Shown piece after piece: positions 46,871-57,200 of a stretch of 64,000 nucleotides of DNA. Made by a program: the position numbers and the translations under genes. Under the pieces are notes generated by a model. That model was not told the origin of the DNA and did not search any database. It saw nothing but the letters and a program-made list of their open reading frames with translations. The DNA is taken from contig NC_080723.1 of NCBI RefSeq assembly GCF_019097595.1, positions 12,438,511-12,502,510 of the forward strand. The letters run 5' to 3'. The first letter of the stretch is position 1; every line of letters begins with the position of its first letter. This DNA comes from Hemibagrus wyckioides (Eukaryota > Chordata > Actinopteri > Siluriformes > Bagridae).

Positions 46871-48610
46871 GAGAAAGATATTTTGCAGCATCATGGTCTT
46901 CCATAACAAGACTTTCTTAAGTACATGCAATATTTCTAAATCTGTTTTAAAAGGACTTTTGAAAAGTGTATACACAATTGGATTATTTAAATAATGTATG
47001 TATTTTCTTTTTTAATTAAATTTTTTATTTGTATAGCCCCTTGTAAAAACAGCTCTAATTCCAAATGTAGATTCTTATTACCAATGAGCTTCAGTATGAA
47101 AAATGTTGGCTAGTGGTGATTGATTACATTCTAATCTATCAATATCTATCAATAGCTTAACAAAGAAACTATTAGGTTTGAACCAATGTATTTTGTCCTG
47201 GGATCTCATTGATGATCCTCTGAACAGCAAGCATGGACAACAGATTAGTTATAATCATTTCAGTACTATCTACTAGTTCCTCCTTTTTATATCTTTTACG
47301 TTCTCCTCCAAACAAATGTTAGAGGGTACATAGAGGGTACGGATCAATAATAACCAGGTGAGAATATCCACTGGAGGGTAATACCTAGACATACACTCTT
47401 TTTGCTTTGGGAAGTGCAAACTTTTAGGATAACCATTATCCTTTAAGGTATCCATTCGGAGCAGCAGAAGGTGAGTCACAAGTACAAGGAAGTGTTTTAA
47501 GATCAGACAGCATCACATCAGGTAGCAGCAGTAAAAATAAAGAGAGAGAGAGAGAGAGAGAGAGAGGTATCTCTTTTACATTAAAATCTCATAAGCCTCA
47601 ACCAGAGCTCTGTAAACCATGTCTCTATTACCACTTAATGTGAAAACATGCATCAAAGAATATGTCTTAAGGTGCTCTTCACTACACTGCATTAACATTT
47701 TCTATGACATAATCTTTGTGAAAGGTAAAAAATTTTCCAGGCCCAGAGTTCTGCATCCTTTCTGTACATCCTTTCTGTACATCCTTTCTCTCTATTCAAT
47801 AACCTTGCTTGTTGTTAAAGGTCTACTCTCTGTTGCTATGTGAAAGTAAATAGTTGTGTTTGAATGAAAAAACGAAACAAGATTGTTGCTAATCAATTTA
47901 ATTAAAAACACAAATATGCCTGTGGCTGCAAAGGAAAGAGACATATCCATACACCAGATGCCCAGAATTGACCAATCAATGTATAATGACTACATCAGCA
48001 CTGAACAAGAGAGACTCTTAGATTTAATCTTTTCAACATTTGGCAAGACATTCTCTAATCAGAGCTCTTCTAATAATGTGATTGAAATATGTTGATTAGC
48101 AAGCATTTCTCCTTCCCTGAAGTGTTTTTTGTGATAAATATACATGCATTATTAATTACTTGTTAAGTAATTAAGGACCCATTTTTTGCCTGTTATTTAT
48201 TGATTGGATATATCCAGACCATTATTGACTTTTTAAGCACACATGTAAATAGTTAAAAGTGGTCTAAAATAATTTTCAAAATTAGTTATTTTTCAATTTC
48301 ATTAAAACGAAGAACTCAAAATCAGTAAGTTACCTCGGTAGATTAATTAGCACTTGATTAAAATTTATTGCTGTACTTTTTTTCTGTTTACCCTTTACTT
48401 TTTTGTTTTTTAGATTTTTTTTCTTTTCTTTTTTTTACAACTCTTTTATAATAGATTTTGCAATTATATGTACAGAGTTGATCAATGTTACCACTCTCAG
48501 TATTGTTTTACTCACAAATTGAAATTAATGTTAATTGGAATGCCTTGGAATTGTTTTATAATGACTTACTAAATAAGAATCTGTACAATAAAAGCATTAG
48601 TTTCACTATC

Positions 48611-48615
<5 letters not shown>
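46871..48615. other. Unique AT-rich DNA; (AG)n at 47541-47567
   Basis: No gene is recognised. The minus-strand frame at 47273-47479 (68 codons) lies upstream of the L1-like relic and could be a remnant of it, but no motif supports that. An (AG)n microsatellite of about 13 units is at 47541-47567. Confidence 0.45.

Positions 48616-48692
<77 letters not shown>
48616..48692. repeat. (TA)n microsatellite
   Basis: An uninterrupted TA run without an adjacent transposon. Confidence 0.95.
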
Positions 48693-48697
<5 letters not shown>

Positions 48698-49274
48698 TCA
48701 TTTGAGCTTGTTTTTGCACGTGATTGGTCTAGGTTGTGTAAGTGGCAGTGTGTTTGTCAGAACACTTCAGGAGTTTGGTTATTTGAAACATCTGTTTTTA
48801 GCATACTTGCTTCTTTTGTATTGTAATACACATACAACAAACTAAGCAACATATGAATCATGTCAGTTGTTTCATGCTGTACTCATGAGCATTATGTTGA
48901 GCCTGAGGACATACTGTACACTAGCAATCCCTGTAACCCACATGAATTATACAACTGATGCACATGTTCTTCATATCAAAACACATTTTGAGACATAATG
49001 TACAAAACAAACACATAAAAACATATAAAAGCATAACACTTAAACGAAAAAACAGCAGAAGAATAATTGGATAAATACAGCATACAGAGCTGTATACATA
49101 TGCAAGAGTCTGACAGAACTGAAATCTGGGCTATTTAGTGAGGGAGGGGACTGATATTCAGGAAATGGTGGAAATTTAAGAGATGTCGAGCAATAGCAGG
49201 TGTCATGGTGACAGCTAAGAATATCGAAGACTTTAGGGCAAAAATAGGGAAAACATTGCTATTTTGGTTTCTGG
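48693..49274. other. Unique DNA
   Basis: No gene or confident repeat is recognised. Confidence 0.4.
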
Positions 49275-49500
49275 TTTCTGGAGGAGCAGGGGTTCTCTGG
49301 TTCTGTCTGTATGTGCATGGGTATCCTCTGGGTGATCCAGTTTTATTCCACCTCCCAAATACATACCTGAAGATGGATTGGATACTCTGGGTATGAATGA
49401 CTGGCCTATGATGAAATGGCGTCCAAGCCAAGGTGTATTCCTGTCTTGTACTTAGTGTTCCAAGATCAGTTGAAACTCTGAGCAGGCTAAATGATCTAAG
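49275..49500 (+). repeat. Diverged copy of the tRNA-headed SINE-like repeat
   Basis: It keeps the order of conserved words in altered form: TGTGCATGGGTATCCTCTGG, CCACCTCCCAAATACATACC, TGGATTGGATACTCTGG, ATGAAATGGCGTCCAAGCC and AAGGTGTATTCCTGTCTTG. The intact form is seen at 23.6 kb. An A/G-rich (GAAA)n follows where a simple tail would be expected. Confidence 0.65.
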
Positions 49501-49520
49501 AAAAAAGAAAGAAAGACAAA

Positions 49521-49563
<43 letters not shown>
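49501..49563. repeat. (GAAA)n microsatellite
   Basis: About 14 GAAA units with two interruptions at the 5' side. It directly follows the SINE-like copy and may have grown from its tail. Confidence 0.95.
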
Positions 49564-49994
49564 TTGTACAACTTGTTGGCATGGTTTTAGCCATAATGGC
49601 TCTTCATTTATATAAAATTGAATGAAATTGCTCTCTTTCCCACTGTGATCTCATTTTCTAGGTGGGAGGGTCAATTTAACCAAGAATATGTGTGTGTGCA
49701 TACAGCATGCAGTCATTCATCCTTGATTTGATTCCTATTGCAAGCACAGTATGACAGAGCAAAAAAAATGCATTAAGGGAAAAAAACAAGAACGCTACAT
49801 GATAGGAGAATATATTAAGACAAAGACAAATAAGTACAGTAGATGATATTTGAGACACCATAAAGTTTCCTGATGTACTCTGTTGCTGGCCGGTGTGTAG
49901 AAAATACAAACACATAAAGGTTTCCTTATACATTTATATTTTATTTTATTGTAACACAAACCAATGACATCAGTGCTGCAGTCAAAATATGATT
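49564..49994. other. No gene seen
   Basis: Unique AT-rich DNA. Confidence 0.4.
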
Positions 49995-50577
49995 TTACTG
50001 AACACTAAAGAACACCTGTACACCTACTGATTTATGCAATTAAATATTCAGCCAATCGTGTGGCAGCAGTGCATTGGAAAAAAAAAAATGTAGATACAGG
50101 CCAGCAGCTTTAGGTAATGTTCACATCAACCATAAGTATGTGGGAGAAATGTAATGTCAGTCAGCTTAATACTTTAGAAATGCAGGTTCCATTAGCCCAA
50201 GCCCTGCCTGACTGTTTAAGGTCTTTGCAACCAGCTGTGAAGAAAATTGTTTTTTAGAATATGATAGCAAAAAAAAAAAAAACTCTTTTTATTATATTCA
50301 TGAGTCAGATATCTATTCAGCCAATCATGTGGCAGCAGCACAATGCATAAAATCATTTCAATACAGGTCAAGAGCTTTAGTTAATGTCCACATCAAACAT
50401 CAGAATGGGGTGTGACTTTAACCATGGAATAATTGTTGGTACCAGAGAGGCTGGTTTTAATGTCTGTATAACTGCTGATCTCCTGGGATTTTCACACACT
50501 ACAGTCCCTAGAGTTTACAAGAAGAGGGTGCAAAAAAGAAAAAAAATCCAGTAAGAAGCAGAGAATGCTTTGTTAAT

Positions 50578-50772
50578 TGTTGTCTCATTGATTATGTCAG
50601 TAGTTTATTATTACATATTTTGCATGTTGTAACTGTTTTGCACATTTCTTTCACATTTGTCTATCTGGCATATCTGTCTATTCTTGCACCTCAGTATATT
50701 TGTATTATTGTATTTTACTGTACAGATTTCACATCATCTACTGCATCACCACTGTACTCTGCAGGTTTGTTC

Positions 50773-50803
<31 letters not shown>

Positions 50804-50850
50804 TCCCTCTGGGGATTAATAAAGTGATTCTGTTCTTTTCTATTCTTAAT
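50578..50850 (+). mobile_element. LINE 3' end nested in Tc1 copy B
   Basis: About 270 bp of LINE 3' UTR, ending in (TTAT)n at 50778-50804, then CCCTCTGGGGATTAATAAAG and TGATTCTGTTC. This is the standard end of teleost Rex/L2-type LINEs. TTAAT occurs just before (50573-50577) and at its end (50846-50850), a likely 5-bp target duplication. The Tc1 sequence resumes with GTGAGAGTTC. It is extremely 5'-truncated. Confidence 0.82.
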
Positions 50851-51234
50851 GTGAGAGTTCAACTGAGAATTTCCAGGCTGGTGTAAGCTTTACAGACACT
50901 ACAGAAATTAGAACACTACTCTACACAATTGTGGTGAGCAGAAAAGCATTTTAAAAAATGCACAGCATGCCAAAATGTGAAGCAGATGGGCTGCAACAGC
51001 TGAAGACCATGTCAGATTGCACTTCTGCCGACTGTGGGCCCAAAACTGCACAGTTAAAGACTGGAAAAATGCAGCCTGGTCTTATGACTCTCGATTTCTG
51101 CTGAGGCACACAGATGGTAGGGTAAGAATTTGGCACAACAGCATGAATCCATGAACCCAATCAGCCTTGTGTCAACAGACCAGTGGTGTAATGTAGTGGG
51201 GAATGATTTCTTGGCACACTTTGGTTCCATAAAT

Positions 51235-51235
<1 letters not shown>

Positions 51236-51306
<71 letters not shown>
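51236..51306. repeat. (ATCA)n microsatellite inside Tc1 copy B
   Basis: About 17 ATCA units sit exactly where copy A at 6908-6921 has only ATCAATCAATCAAA. The array therefore grew from a short seed in the transposase sequence. Confidence 0.95.
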
Positions 51307-51308
<2 letters not shown>

Positions 51309-51609
51309 TTATTGCTGATCGTGTATACTGGTTTTAAAAACATGGCAATGAGTTCAGTGGCCCTCCCAATTACCAGATCTGAATCCAATAGAACACATTT
51401 GGGATGTAGTAGAAGGGGAGATTTGCAGCATTAAAGTCTGAAAAATCTGCAGGAATTACACGATGCAGTCATGTCAACATGGAGCAGAATCTAAAAGGAA
51501 TGTTTCCAACATCTTGTGAAATTCATGCCACAAAGAATTGAAGCTGTTCTGAGAGCAATGGAAGGACTTACCCAGTATTAGTATAGTGTTCAGTGAATGT
51601 AGATAAATA

Positions 51610-53395
51610 GTTAAGCTTAACTCTTGACTGTGAATAATGTTAGTGAGAACACTTTACAATTTAGTAGGGATGAAAAAGCAGCATTTGACATCAACCTGCA
51701 GCTCCATACTACCTTATTCTAATAGGAACGGTATAGTGGTTCTCCTTATGCTGCCTTCAAGTACTTCTAAGAAGTTCCTACTTTACGAGATTGAGGTTGT
51801 AAGCACATTGTGAAATGGTTTTGTTGGGAAGTGAAATGGATGCTACAGGAAATGGTTTCTTTTGATTGCGTTTATTATTTTATCGACAGGGAGGTTGAAA
51901 TATATTTTGCATTACTGCATCAACAAAATGAACAACAAAGGATGTAGATTTTTATATAAAAAAAACAATCCAATTACAAGCATTGAACCACATAATATTT
52001 GCTGACATCCAGGTTGAACAAGAGCCATTAAGAATAGATTTTATCTTGCAAGAAACATGATCTGCTTACAAAACAGTCCATGATTTAGTAAAATCTATGT
52101 GGACATAACATCTATATCGGCATATGCTTTGATATATATATTTTTTTAGAAACCTGCTTAGATATTTTTTACCTCTGGACTCTGGACTGAGTTACTGACT
52201 AATAATTACAACATTATTGGTATGTTTGTGTCATACTGATACTTTTCATATTGTCATATTGTGACTACTACTTGCAGATGGAAAAGATTGTCTTTTCACT
52301 ACGTGAAGGACATGATGTGCATATTCTGTATATCCAGGGTTAGGCAGAACATGTACTGATGGCTGAATACTGAATACACCATTCAGACGTTATTCAGCAA
52401 TGCATTATGTTACCAAACGTAAAAACACATTCAGAATACGTTTAGAATACTTAGAAGAGTCAAGGATCAGTATGAATGAACCGGAAATGTGAAATAAATA
52501 CAAACATCTTTTCACATTACCACCCTTCTTTTACTCTAATACTTCTAATACTGCTGTGGTCTACTTCAAATCAGATTAGAGAACTAAATTAGACTTAAAA
52601 GCATGACAAAACACACAATTGACACAGTGTGTGCATATAACATTTTATAAGGCTTTGAATTATGAAAATATGCTTCTCATAACAATGCATCAATCTTACA
52701 CCAAAATAAATTTAAAAAAAAAAAGCAAATGAACAAATAGATATTGTTGGCAGAATGACAGCAGTGTTCTATTTCAAAGCAAATATTTTTATTATCAAAA
52801 TATCTGGAACAATTAACTATTAAATTTTTTTTCGAGAGGTTCAGTTAGATTTTGGATGCTGCTAAAAAATCTACTTTTGAAAAAAAAAAAGATATATAAA
52901 AATATTATTTAGTTCCATTAGAGAAAATGAAAAAAAAAAAATTGCATATTTATTAACTTCTACCATGTTAGTAATTATCCAGCTCAAGTATGTTTTACTA
53001 TTCTGTAGCCCTTTTCCTGCTAATAAAAATGAAAAGCAATAAACTGCACATGCCACTCATGTAATATACATAAACTATATTATTGTAATTATATATGTCT
53101 ATTTCAAAATGTATGAAACTATACACACTATGATTTACCAACTAATCCAGGCAGGGTTCTGTGACAGAAACCTTACATGCCATAAAAACTGCAAATAGGG
53201 AAGCAATAGTGGCATGGAGTGTGTAAATGATTCTGACTTGGTTAATTAAGTAATCATATCTGTAACTACAGTTTTATTTCATCCCAGCTGCACAAAGAAA
53301 TGGACTGTGTGTAATACTATTTCATTGAAAGCATGCGTTTGCAAAACAAATGATATGCTGATGTGACAGGGAGGACATTTTTTTTATCCAAAAAG
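51610..53395. other. Unique AT-rich DNA
   Basis: No gene or confident repeat is recognised. Confidence 0.45.
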
Positions 53396-53474
53396 ATATA
53401 TGATATGATATGATATGATATGATATGATATGATATGATATGATATGATATGATATGATATGATATGATATGAT
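53396..53474. repeat. (ATATG)n pentanucleotide microsatellite
   Basis: About 15 perfect TGATA/ATATG units without interruption. Confidence 0.96.
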
Positions 53475-53724
53475 GAGCAGTGATAAAGCATTTTCCCTAA
53501 AAATCCGGTGTTATACATTTTACCAAAGAGTAAAGGTTTTTTTTCTATACGCAGACCTCATGTATTGTTAGTAATTACAGAAGCAACATTCTGTAAAATC
53601 TGGTGAAGGCATGTGTTGAACATGTCACTGCAACACAAATGTCTATAAATTGGCCTAGGGTATTGCTTTTAGTTCTTAGGAAATGGGAATACTCCATTAA
53701 TTACAACAGAAACAGTCCTTGTTA
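53475..53724. other. No gene seen
   Basis: Short unique stretch. Confidence 0.4.
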
Positions 53725-53925
53725 AGTCAAGACAAGTCAAGAAGCATTGTCATTTCAGTAGTCATTTCAACCATTTACAGCTGGTGCAATATACAGTAAA
53801 ATGGAACACCATTCCTCCAGGATCATAGTGCTACATAAAACATAGAACAATAAGAGACAACACAGACCTAAACAGACCTTTTGTGGTCCAGAGCAAAAAG
53901 AAAAAATAAATAAATAAATACACTG
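53725..53925 (-). repeat. LINE 3' UTR fragment with CTTGA-type tail
   Basis: On the minus strand: TATTTATTTATTTTTTC, TGTAGCACTATGATCCTGG, AGGAATGGTGTTCC, AATGGTTGAAATGAC, then AATGCTTCTTGACTTGTC and TTGAC. This is the 3' UTR and tandem tail typical of one teleost LINE family. No coding part is attached. Confidence 0.68.
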
Positions 53926-53974
53926 TAAGAGAATGCTGCTTAGTTTGGGGTTAAGAAACTCTGCATTTTTGTTC

Positions 53975-54405
53975 CTTATGGTCATGAGCTTTGGGTCATG
54001 ACCAAAAGGACAAGATCCCGGATACAAGTGGCCAAAATGAGTTTCCTTCGTAGGGTGGCAGGGCGTTCCCTTAGAGATAAGGAGCTCTGTCACCCGGGAG
54101 GAGCTCGGAGTAGAGCCGCTGCTCCTCCACATCACAAGGGGCCAGTTGAGGTGGCTCGGGCACCTGTTTTGAATGCCTGCTGGACGTCTCCCAGGGGAGG
54201 TGTTCCGGGCATGCCCCACTGGGAAGAGACCCCAAGGAAGACCCAGGACACACTGGAGGGACTATGTCTCTCGGCTGACCTGGGAACGCCTTGGAATTGG
54301 AAGAGTTGGAGGAAGTGTCTAGGGAGAGGGAAATCTGGGCATCCCTGCTTAGACTGTTGCCCCCACGACCCGGCTCCGGATAAGCGGGAGACAATGAATG
54401 AATGA
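53975..54405 (+). pseudogene. Rex3/RTE-like LINE, 3'-terminal ORF fragment
   Basis: From about 53978 the plus strand reads HELWVMTKRTRSRIQVAK, then MSFLRRVAGRSLRD, the start of the well-conserved C-terminal block of a fish RTE-type (Rex3-like) retrotransposon. After about 54085 the expected peptide is lost to a frameshift, though the DNA still carries the family words: GTAGAGCCGCTGCTCCTCC, GTGGCTCGGGCACCTG, GAAGACCCAGGACACACTGG and CCCCACGACCCGGCTCCGG. It ends GGATAAGCGGGAGAC and (AATG)n at about 54390-54404. It is 5'-truncated, as is usual. This is the most GC-rich 400 bp of the window and contrasts sharply with its flanks. Confidence 0.82.
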
Positions 54406-54709
54406 AGAAATCCTGGCATAATTGTTATCAAGTGGAATAAGAAAAAATTTGAATTTTAGCAAGGACATGCATAGTAATCTCTATATAAGGTCACAAAATG
54501 ACAGTGACATGATGTGTATGCATTTAAGCACACAAAATACGCTCTGTTTGAATCAGCTTCAGTATCTCCTAGTTACACTATGTGAAGGTAAGAATTGATT
54601 TGAAAGGAAAAGACCAGATTGCTTATGACAGCATTATGGCCCTTTTATGTATAATACAAGCAACAATGTGTGGTTTTCTGAAGCTAGGATTGTCATCTCA
54701 ATGCCGGAA
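54406..54709. other. No gene seen
   Basis: Unique AT-rich DNA. Confidence 0.4.
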
Positions 54710-55025
54710 ACAGTGTCTAACTACACTACCTAGAGAACAATGCGGCCCATAAACATGGCTGCCACAGACTACAACAAGCAGAGACTATAGGGTTCAAACT
54801 TGCCATCCTACTGATTAAACACACACACACACACACTATTTAAGGACTGTCAGTTCAGACTTGTATTGTGAAGTATACAGTCTGTGTTCTCACTAGTCAT
54901 TACCAAGCCTTTCCATTATTGTTGTCTGCCTGGTTTAGGAATCTTGTTCTGGTTTTCTGTCTGCAAACTTTCACAATAAATCTGCTGTTTACCTGAGATT
55001 GCATTCATATCTGCAGCCTGACAGG
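54710..55025. repeat. Possible retroelement terminal region
   Basis: It has GAACAATGCGGCCCATAAAC, GACTACAACAAGCAG, an internal (CA)n at about 54817-54836, TTGTTGTCTGCCTGG, CAATAAATCTGCTGTTTACC and a terminal GCAGCCTGACAG. The order (a polyadenylation-like AATAAA followed by CTGACAG) resembles an LTR-like repeat. The boundaries are not clear. Confidence 0.35.
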
Positions 55026-55374
55026 TATTTCATTACCTTTCTATGCTTGGATAATCACTCACACTCCCAGAGCCACATCTCATCAAGAGATCCAGTCCAG
55101 CATCATGGCCTAAAGTTCCTTGTTTGTGGTAGTTTGCTAGCTCCTACATCTTTAAAACATGCTATTTTTTGTTTAATCTAATGTGTTTAAATAATACCTG
55201 ATTATTGTTTACATCTTTTAAGAAATCAGATTAATCTGATTTAAATTAATCTGAACTATTAAAAAGTAATCCTCAGGTACCTTGCCATTGGTCAAGCCAG
55301 AAAGAAGACATACAAATGGTCTGCTAGCTGGTTTGTGAGGTCATGTAGAGAAGGTGTCTCCTGCTTTAATTCAA

Positions 55375-55500
55375 TTCTGTTCAATTTCATTTATATATCA
55401 CTTTAAACAATAGGCAATGTCGCAAAGCAGCTTAATAGAATCATACAAATTCAGGATATAAATTTTAAATGTATAAGCTTATCCCAATTTACCAGTATCA
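55375..55500 (-). repeat. Solo LINE 3' end
   Basis: The plus strand reads AATTCAATTCTGTTCAATTT, CACTTTAAACAATAGGCAAT, GTCGCAAAGCAGCTTAATAG and TAAATGTATAAGCTTATCCC. This is the reverse complement of the widespread fish LINE 3' end that finishes in TTGAA repeats. It appears to be the same broad family as 26.1-27.5 kb. Confidence 0.68.
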
Positions 55501-56974
55501 AATGGATGGATGGATAGTATGCTATAAATAAACTTACCCAGTTTGTCATCAGTAATTAATATGCAGCTGTCAACCTCTGAATATTCCATTTATTATACTC
55601 AGTTATCGTTGATTTGATGTAGTTTGCATGACAGTATCTTGTATTGAAGGAGGAAATTATATTTGTGTTGTCTGCAATATTTTGATCATTCCACAACAGA
55701 AACACAATCCCTGCCTAAAGGGATGGAGAGGAGGTTTGAGGTTTTCTAAGACACAAGAGCTTGAGTTTAATTCAATCACAAATCTTGATCTTTAATGTCA
55801 CTAAACTTCTCTTGCTGGTCATTACACTTCTTATTATTTACAGGTCATCCAGCCCCATACTGTTTCTGTAGGGATGTAATATTCAAGGAATATTTACATA
55901 AAAGCTGAAGGAAAGCATTTTATTGAGACATTTGATATTGAAACTTTTTGTCATCATGTGGCTTAGTCAAAATGTCACAGTGCCTATTTCAGTATATCCT
56001 GGACATGATTTTGAATAAATTTTGTCTCTTGAAATAAATGTTCATCATTTGTTTATCGTTCAATCATTTTTCACTGTCAAAGACAATGTCACTCTCTAGC
56101 ACTGATCCAAGACCACTATATTGCCTTACACAAACTACATTTAATGTTTACTGTATAACCATTGTTATTTGTTTTGCATCCAATAATAGAAATGACTGGA
56201 TAATAATCTCAACTACTAAAGTTTTTTTTATTATTATTATTATTTTTATTATTATTGACAGCATCCTGGACTGGCCTTATCTGATATTGGAACCCTTAGA
56301 ATTAGATGAAGTAACTGCCAGTAATTTTCTTCTTGAAAATACTGCTCCACATATTGCCTATGGGGAAAAGTTTAAGTAATGGTATAATCACTATACCCTC
56401 CTTCCCAAGCAAGCTACTCAAAATGGAATATTGGTAGAAAAAACAAATCTGGAGGGAAAGTATGATACGTTGTAAACAGGCTTTGACAGCTGCAGTCTCC
56501 GTACTTTAGTCGAGATTTTCTTTTACAGTTTACTTTTAGAAAAAATAACAAATAACAATCCAAGACATCTGTCAAACACAGTGGCTAGATTGACCAAGAC
56601 ACAGACACTTATGGAACCAGAGATCCCAACACTAGGAGTTAGATGGACCAAAGGAGAACAAAGTAGAGTAATGATCACTTGACAAATGAATGAATGATGA
56701 ATTCATTCTTTTAGTGCCAATATGAAGAATTTGGAAGTTTGAAATAGAAAGCCATCTGTCGTATCATCCCAATTAACTGAAAATAGTAATCCTAAACCCC
56801 TGGAGCTGCTAATTAATTTTGTTCTTGCTAATTATTATTCTTGGTAAGTTCAGAAGATGTAATCATATCAGCAGCAATGATGCCCTCTCCTGCCAATTAA
56901 AGATAACCAAAAGTAATTTTATAAAGGTCTGTGAACTTAACAAGTCAGTAATATATTCCTGGAGTGTTTTGTAT
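55501..56974. other. Unique AT-rich DNA
   Basis: No gene is recognised. There is a T/ATT-rich tract near 56222-56258. The plus-strand frame 56038-56379 spans this low-complexity tract and shows no motif. Confidence 0.45.
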
Positions 56975-57200
56975 GTTCAAGTAAGTTTCCTCCATGTTCT
57001 TTGGTTTCTTCCCTCCTGCCAAAAAAACATCCCAGAAGATACAGTTGATTGCCTATGCTAAATACTATCTTAGGTGTGAGTGAGTGTGTGAATATATACT
57101 GTATGTCTGCACTGGTTTGGTTTCCCATACAGAGTGCATTTCTGCTACCATGCCCCTGACCCGGAAGCCTGACCTCATTTCACACTAAATAAACTCACTA
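56975..57200 (+). repeat. Diverged SINE-like repeat copy
   Basis: It carries GTTTCCTCCATGTTCTTTGG, TTTCTTCCCTCCTGCC, AAAAAAACATCCCAG, GATTGCCTATGCTAAAT and GTGTGAGTGAGTGTGTGAAT in the order of the fish repeat seen at 23.6 kb. The 3' half is poorly preserved. Confidence 0.6.

Larger units (their letters stand above)
49996..51602 (+). mobile_element. Tc1-like element of the third lineage, copy B, with nested insertions
   Basis: Same family as 6331-7240. The left end begins TACTGAACACTAAAGAACAC, and the right end TAGTGTTCAGTGAATGTA closes it. The transposase is broken, but blocks remain: CTGATCTCCTGGGATTTTCA (50471), GGTGAGCAGAAAAGC (50932), CGATTTCTGCTGAGGCACAC (51092) and the third catalytic block [17 protein letters not shown] (51373-51423), with the Glu kept. 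The left-terminal region occurs twice (49996-50155 and about 50290-50430) around a foreign 130 bp. A LINE 3' end is nested at 50578-50850 and a microsatellite at 51236-51306. These account for most of its excess length over copy A. Confidence 0.88.

Noticed and set aside
51236..51306. CRISPR-like direct repeats
   Set aside because: The array is a pure tetranucleotide microsatellite without spacers, in a vertebrate genome.
54071..54431. Overlapping minus-strand open frames in the GC-rich block
   Set aside because: They are antisense to the Rex3/RTE-like 3' fragment, whose sense-strand signature (MSFLRRVAG) explains the block.
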